Position numbers and translations under genes: made by a program
Assembly (NCBI GenBank): GCA_965237635.1
Contig: CBDEFX010000002.1
Location: 186,001 to 250,000 of the forward strand
Length of the DNA stretch: 64,000 bases
DNA from: CBDEFX01 sp965237635
Lineage (GTDB): Bacteria > Chloroflexota > Dehalococcoidia > Lucifugimonadales > CAUZJF01
Reading direction: 5' to 3'
The notes under the pieces: generated by a model
Database searches by the model: none
The model's input: the letters and a program-made list of their open reading frames with translations, nothing else
What the model was told of the DNA's origin: nothing
Shown: positions 62,494-64,000 of the stretch, piece by piece
Numbering within the stretch: position 1 is the first letter of the stretch
Layout of the letters: every line of letters begins with the position of its first letter

Positions 62494-62805
62494 CTAGTTT
62501 TTGGGTACCACCTCAGACCTTTCCGACAAAAAATCGCGTTCCACCTTCAGCTGGCCGATGTGCCGGTAGAGGTGGTTAATCTGAGCTTCCTTGGCTTTCT
62601 CCTGGGATTTCTGATTGGTGGCAAATAGCTCCGGGGCTCCTTCCGCCAGGGCCCTTTTCCAGGCGTGAATCTGACTGGGATGAACCTCAAATCGGCTGGC
62701 CAGCTGGGCGATGGTCTCTTCCCCCGCAAGGGCGGCCAAGGCCACCTTGGCCTTGAACGCCGGACTGTGCTTATTCCTCGTCTGCTTCATGTCCTGCTCC
62801 TCCAC
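62494..62805 (-). pseudogene. IS3-B OrfA in the partial copy, altered C-terminus
   Basis: Reads as OrfA to LSERS, then runs through the abutting end of copy 3 (EVVPKN) to a new stop. It could still make an end-binding HTH protein, which in IS3 elements can act as an inhibitor. No OrfB follows. Confidence 0.7.
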
Positions 62806-62879
62806 GTCGGTTAGTTGCCGGTTATTTTAGGAGCTGGACTCTCTCTTAGCCAGTTGTCTAGTTTTTGGGTACCACCTCA
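62516..62879 (-). mobile_element. Partial IS3-B, left end only
   Basis: 364 bp containing the terminal repeat (ending CCACCTCA at 62879) and orfA up to just past the slippery heptamer. It is joined directly to the left end of copy 3. One silent-looking change (ATGAACCTC against ATGGACCTC) distinguishes it. Consistent with a copy inserting into or recombining with a pre-existing IS3-B. Confidence 0.88.
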
Positions 62880-63044
62880 ATACCTCACACCGTCTTGGCC
62901 GCTCGACCCGATATTACTGAAGTAGAAGACATCGAAGAACGAGTCCACATCGAAGAACGAGTCTACCCCGAAGCTGACGCCATCTTGACCACTGGATCCG
63001 ATATTAGAGACAACCAGATCAGTCCGTTCTCCCAGAGTCTTTCT

Positions 63045-64000
63045 TGATTCCCTCGTAAAAACCCCTCGTCCTCCGGGGGCAATGGGAGGATAATGTGGGG
63101 AAAGGGCGTTGGGGCAGCGCCCGGGCGAGGGAGGGGAGCATGTTCCGAGCGCGAGACCCGCAAGAGAGCCTCTGGCAGTCCCAGTTCCTGGTGACGCCGA
63201 AGAAGGCTAAGCGCCTGGAGGGGAGTTGGGCCGAGGTTTTCCGAAACGAGGCGCTCCCCCTGATTGACGAGGAGCTCTTTGCTCCGATGTACTGCGCGGA
63301 CAACGGCCGTCCCAACCGAGCGGTGCAGACCGTCCTCGGGGTCCACCTTCTCAAAGAGATGTTCAACCTCACCGACGGTGAAGCCCTGGAGCAGCTAGAG
63401 TTCAACCTGCTCTGGCACCACGCCCTGCGGCTGGACATCGAGGAGACCCACCTGCCCCAGAAGACCCTCCACAACTTCCGAGTTCGCCTGATGCAGCACG
63501 ATGGTGGCCGGCTGGCTTTCCGGGAGACCACGGACCGGATCATCCAGGCGCTGGGCATACGCACCGGAAAGCAACGGTTGGACTCCACCCACATCATGAG
63601 CAACATCGCTACACTCACCCGGCTGGGCCTGTTCTGTGAGACGATGCGGTTGTTCCTGCGGGCCTTGCGCTGGGAGCACCCAGAGCTTCGCCCTGTGGTT
63701 CCGGAGGGCCTCCTGGGGCGCTATTTGAAGGAAGAAGACGAGGCGACCCACTACGAGGACGCCCACACGGGGGAGGGTCGGCGACGCTTTTCGGTCTGTG
63801 CCCGGGACCTCTACCGGCTGGTGGACCGGTTCCGTGGCACGACTGCTGCCCAGCTGGAGGAGTACCGGCTGCTGGAGCGGCTGCTGCGGGAGCAGTGCCA
63901 TGTGGGCAAACACCGGGACGGGCGCCCGGGGGACGATGACGACGATGCTGGGGAATGCAAGGTGCCCGTGGCCCTGAAGGACCCGAAGCAGGTGTCCGCC
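63045..64000 (+). mobile_element. IS1182-type element, left part (continues beyond window)
   Basis: Left end TGATTCCCTCGTAAAAACCC, identical for 20 bp to the left end of the M1 MITEs, 95 bp upstream of a large transposase ORF. The right end lies outside the window, so its target duplication cannot be checked. 62880-63044 before it contains only a short repeat encoding ERVHIEERVYPEAD. Confidence 0.8.
63140..64000 (+). CDS. IS1182-type transposase, N-terminal 287 codons
   Basis: ATG 63140 preceded by GAGGGGAG. MFRARDPQESLWQSQFLVTP, DNGRPNRAVQTVLGVHLLKE, HHALRLDIEETHLPQKTLHN, then the first DDE Asp in QRLDSTHIMSNIATLTRLGL. The order agrees with IS1182-family transposases. The frame is open to the window edge. 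Candidate enzyme for moving the M1 MITEs. Confidence 0.85.
   Translation, partial: MFRARDPQESLWQSQFLVTPKKAKRLEGSWAEVFRNEALPLIDEELFAPMYCADNGRPNRAVQTVLGVHLLKEMFNLTDGEALEQLEFNLLWHHALRLDIEETHLPQKTLHNFRVRLMQHDGGRLAFRETTDRIIQALGIRTGKQRLDSTHIMSNIATLTRLGLFCETMRLFLRALRWEHPELRPVVPEGLLGRYLKEEDEATHYEDAHTGEGRRRFSVCARDLYRLVDRFRGTTAAQLEEYRLLERLLREQCHVGKHRDGRPGDDDDDAGECKVPVALKDPKQVSA

Larger units (their letters stand above)
61193..62515 (-). mobile_element. IS3-B, copy 3
   Basis: Complete element between TAAGGTGGACCCC (61193) and the inverse of TGAGGTGGTACCC (62515). Inserted into the IS66 fragment on one side and abutting a partial IS3-B on the other. Both transposase genes are intact. Confidence 0.92.

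Noticed and set aside
1..64000. CRISPR arrays, rRNA and tRNA genes
   Set aside because: No regularly spaced direct repeats with unique spacers, and no recognisable rRNA or cloverleaf tRNA sequence on either strand.

Overview
ORGANISM. The window is a moderately GC-rich bacterial chromosome segment crowded with insertion sequences (IS) and gene wrecks. A Chloroflexota bacterium of the Dehalococcoidia/SAR202 kind fits best. The hints are Thr/Pro-linker secreted proteins, LppX-like and LRR protein tails of a type common in that group, an AddAB pair and a Pnkp/Hen1 RNA-repair pair. This is an inference from family habits; no rRNA or tRNA gene is present to confirm it.

LAYOUT. (1) 0.3-4.3 kb: Hen1 (with an in-frame amber codon) and Pnkp, an RNA-repair operon. 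(2) 4.3-11.4 kb: debris and IS elements: a beheaded serine recombinase, an LRR tail, and an ApeA/HEPN-like gene broken by an IS256 element, a 163-bp MITE and a frameshift; then an IS3 and a second IS256 copy. (3) 12.0-18.6 kb: intact addB-addA closed by a strong terminator. (4) 18.6-26.5 kb: IS21 remnant, ISNCY, IS3, a DUF6575-type gene pair, and two mutilated ISNCY copies. (5) 27.5-29.0 kb: a lone 521-aa protein with a FokI-like nuclease domain. (6) 29.2-33.8 kb: IS1380, then intact mutS. (7) 33.9-39.9 kb: a histidine kinase cut by IS1380, with IS3 and a second IS1380 nested around it, and another IS256. (8) 40.1-46.1 kb: accessory genes: HExxH protein, broken metallophosphoesterase, winged-helix protein, HsdR-N-like nuclease, and a PD-(D/E)XK nuclease coupled to a small conserved protein. 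(9) 46.2-50.7 kb: an integration/regulation module: tyrosine recombinase, XRE repressor, ImmA-like peptidase, two tiny ORFs and a large serine recombinase, mostly with 4-nt overlaps. (10) 50.8-56.1 kb: glycine-betaine-type binding protein with a clear promoter, IS1380 remnant, WYL-like fragment, palindromic repeats and an M1 peptidase. (11) 56.4-64 kb: repeat-rich DNA, an excisionase-like HTH next to a truncated C5 methyltransferase, a conserved 352-aa predicted nuclease, IS66 and IS3 pieces, and the start of an IS1182-type element.

HOW IT WORKS TOGETHER. Housekeeping DNA/RNA repair (Pnkp-Hen1, AddAB, MutS) is embedded in an accessory region where defence-like genes are repeatedly acquired and destroyed. 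The most coherent new observation is a 163-bp MITE family, with three copies flanked by perfect 4-bp target duplications. Its end matches, over 20 bp, the left end of the IS1182-type element at the right edge of the window, which probably supplies its transposase. Several IS insertions can be dated relative to one another from target-site duplications and nesting.
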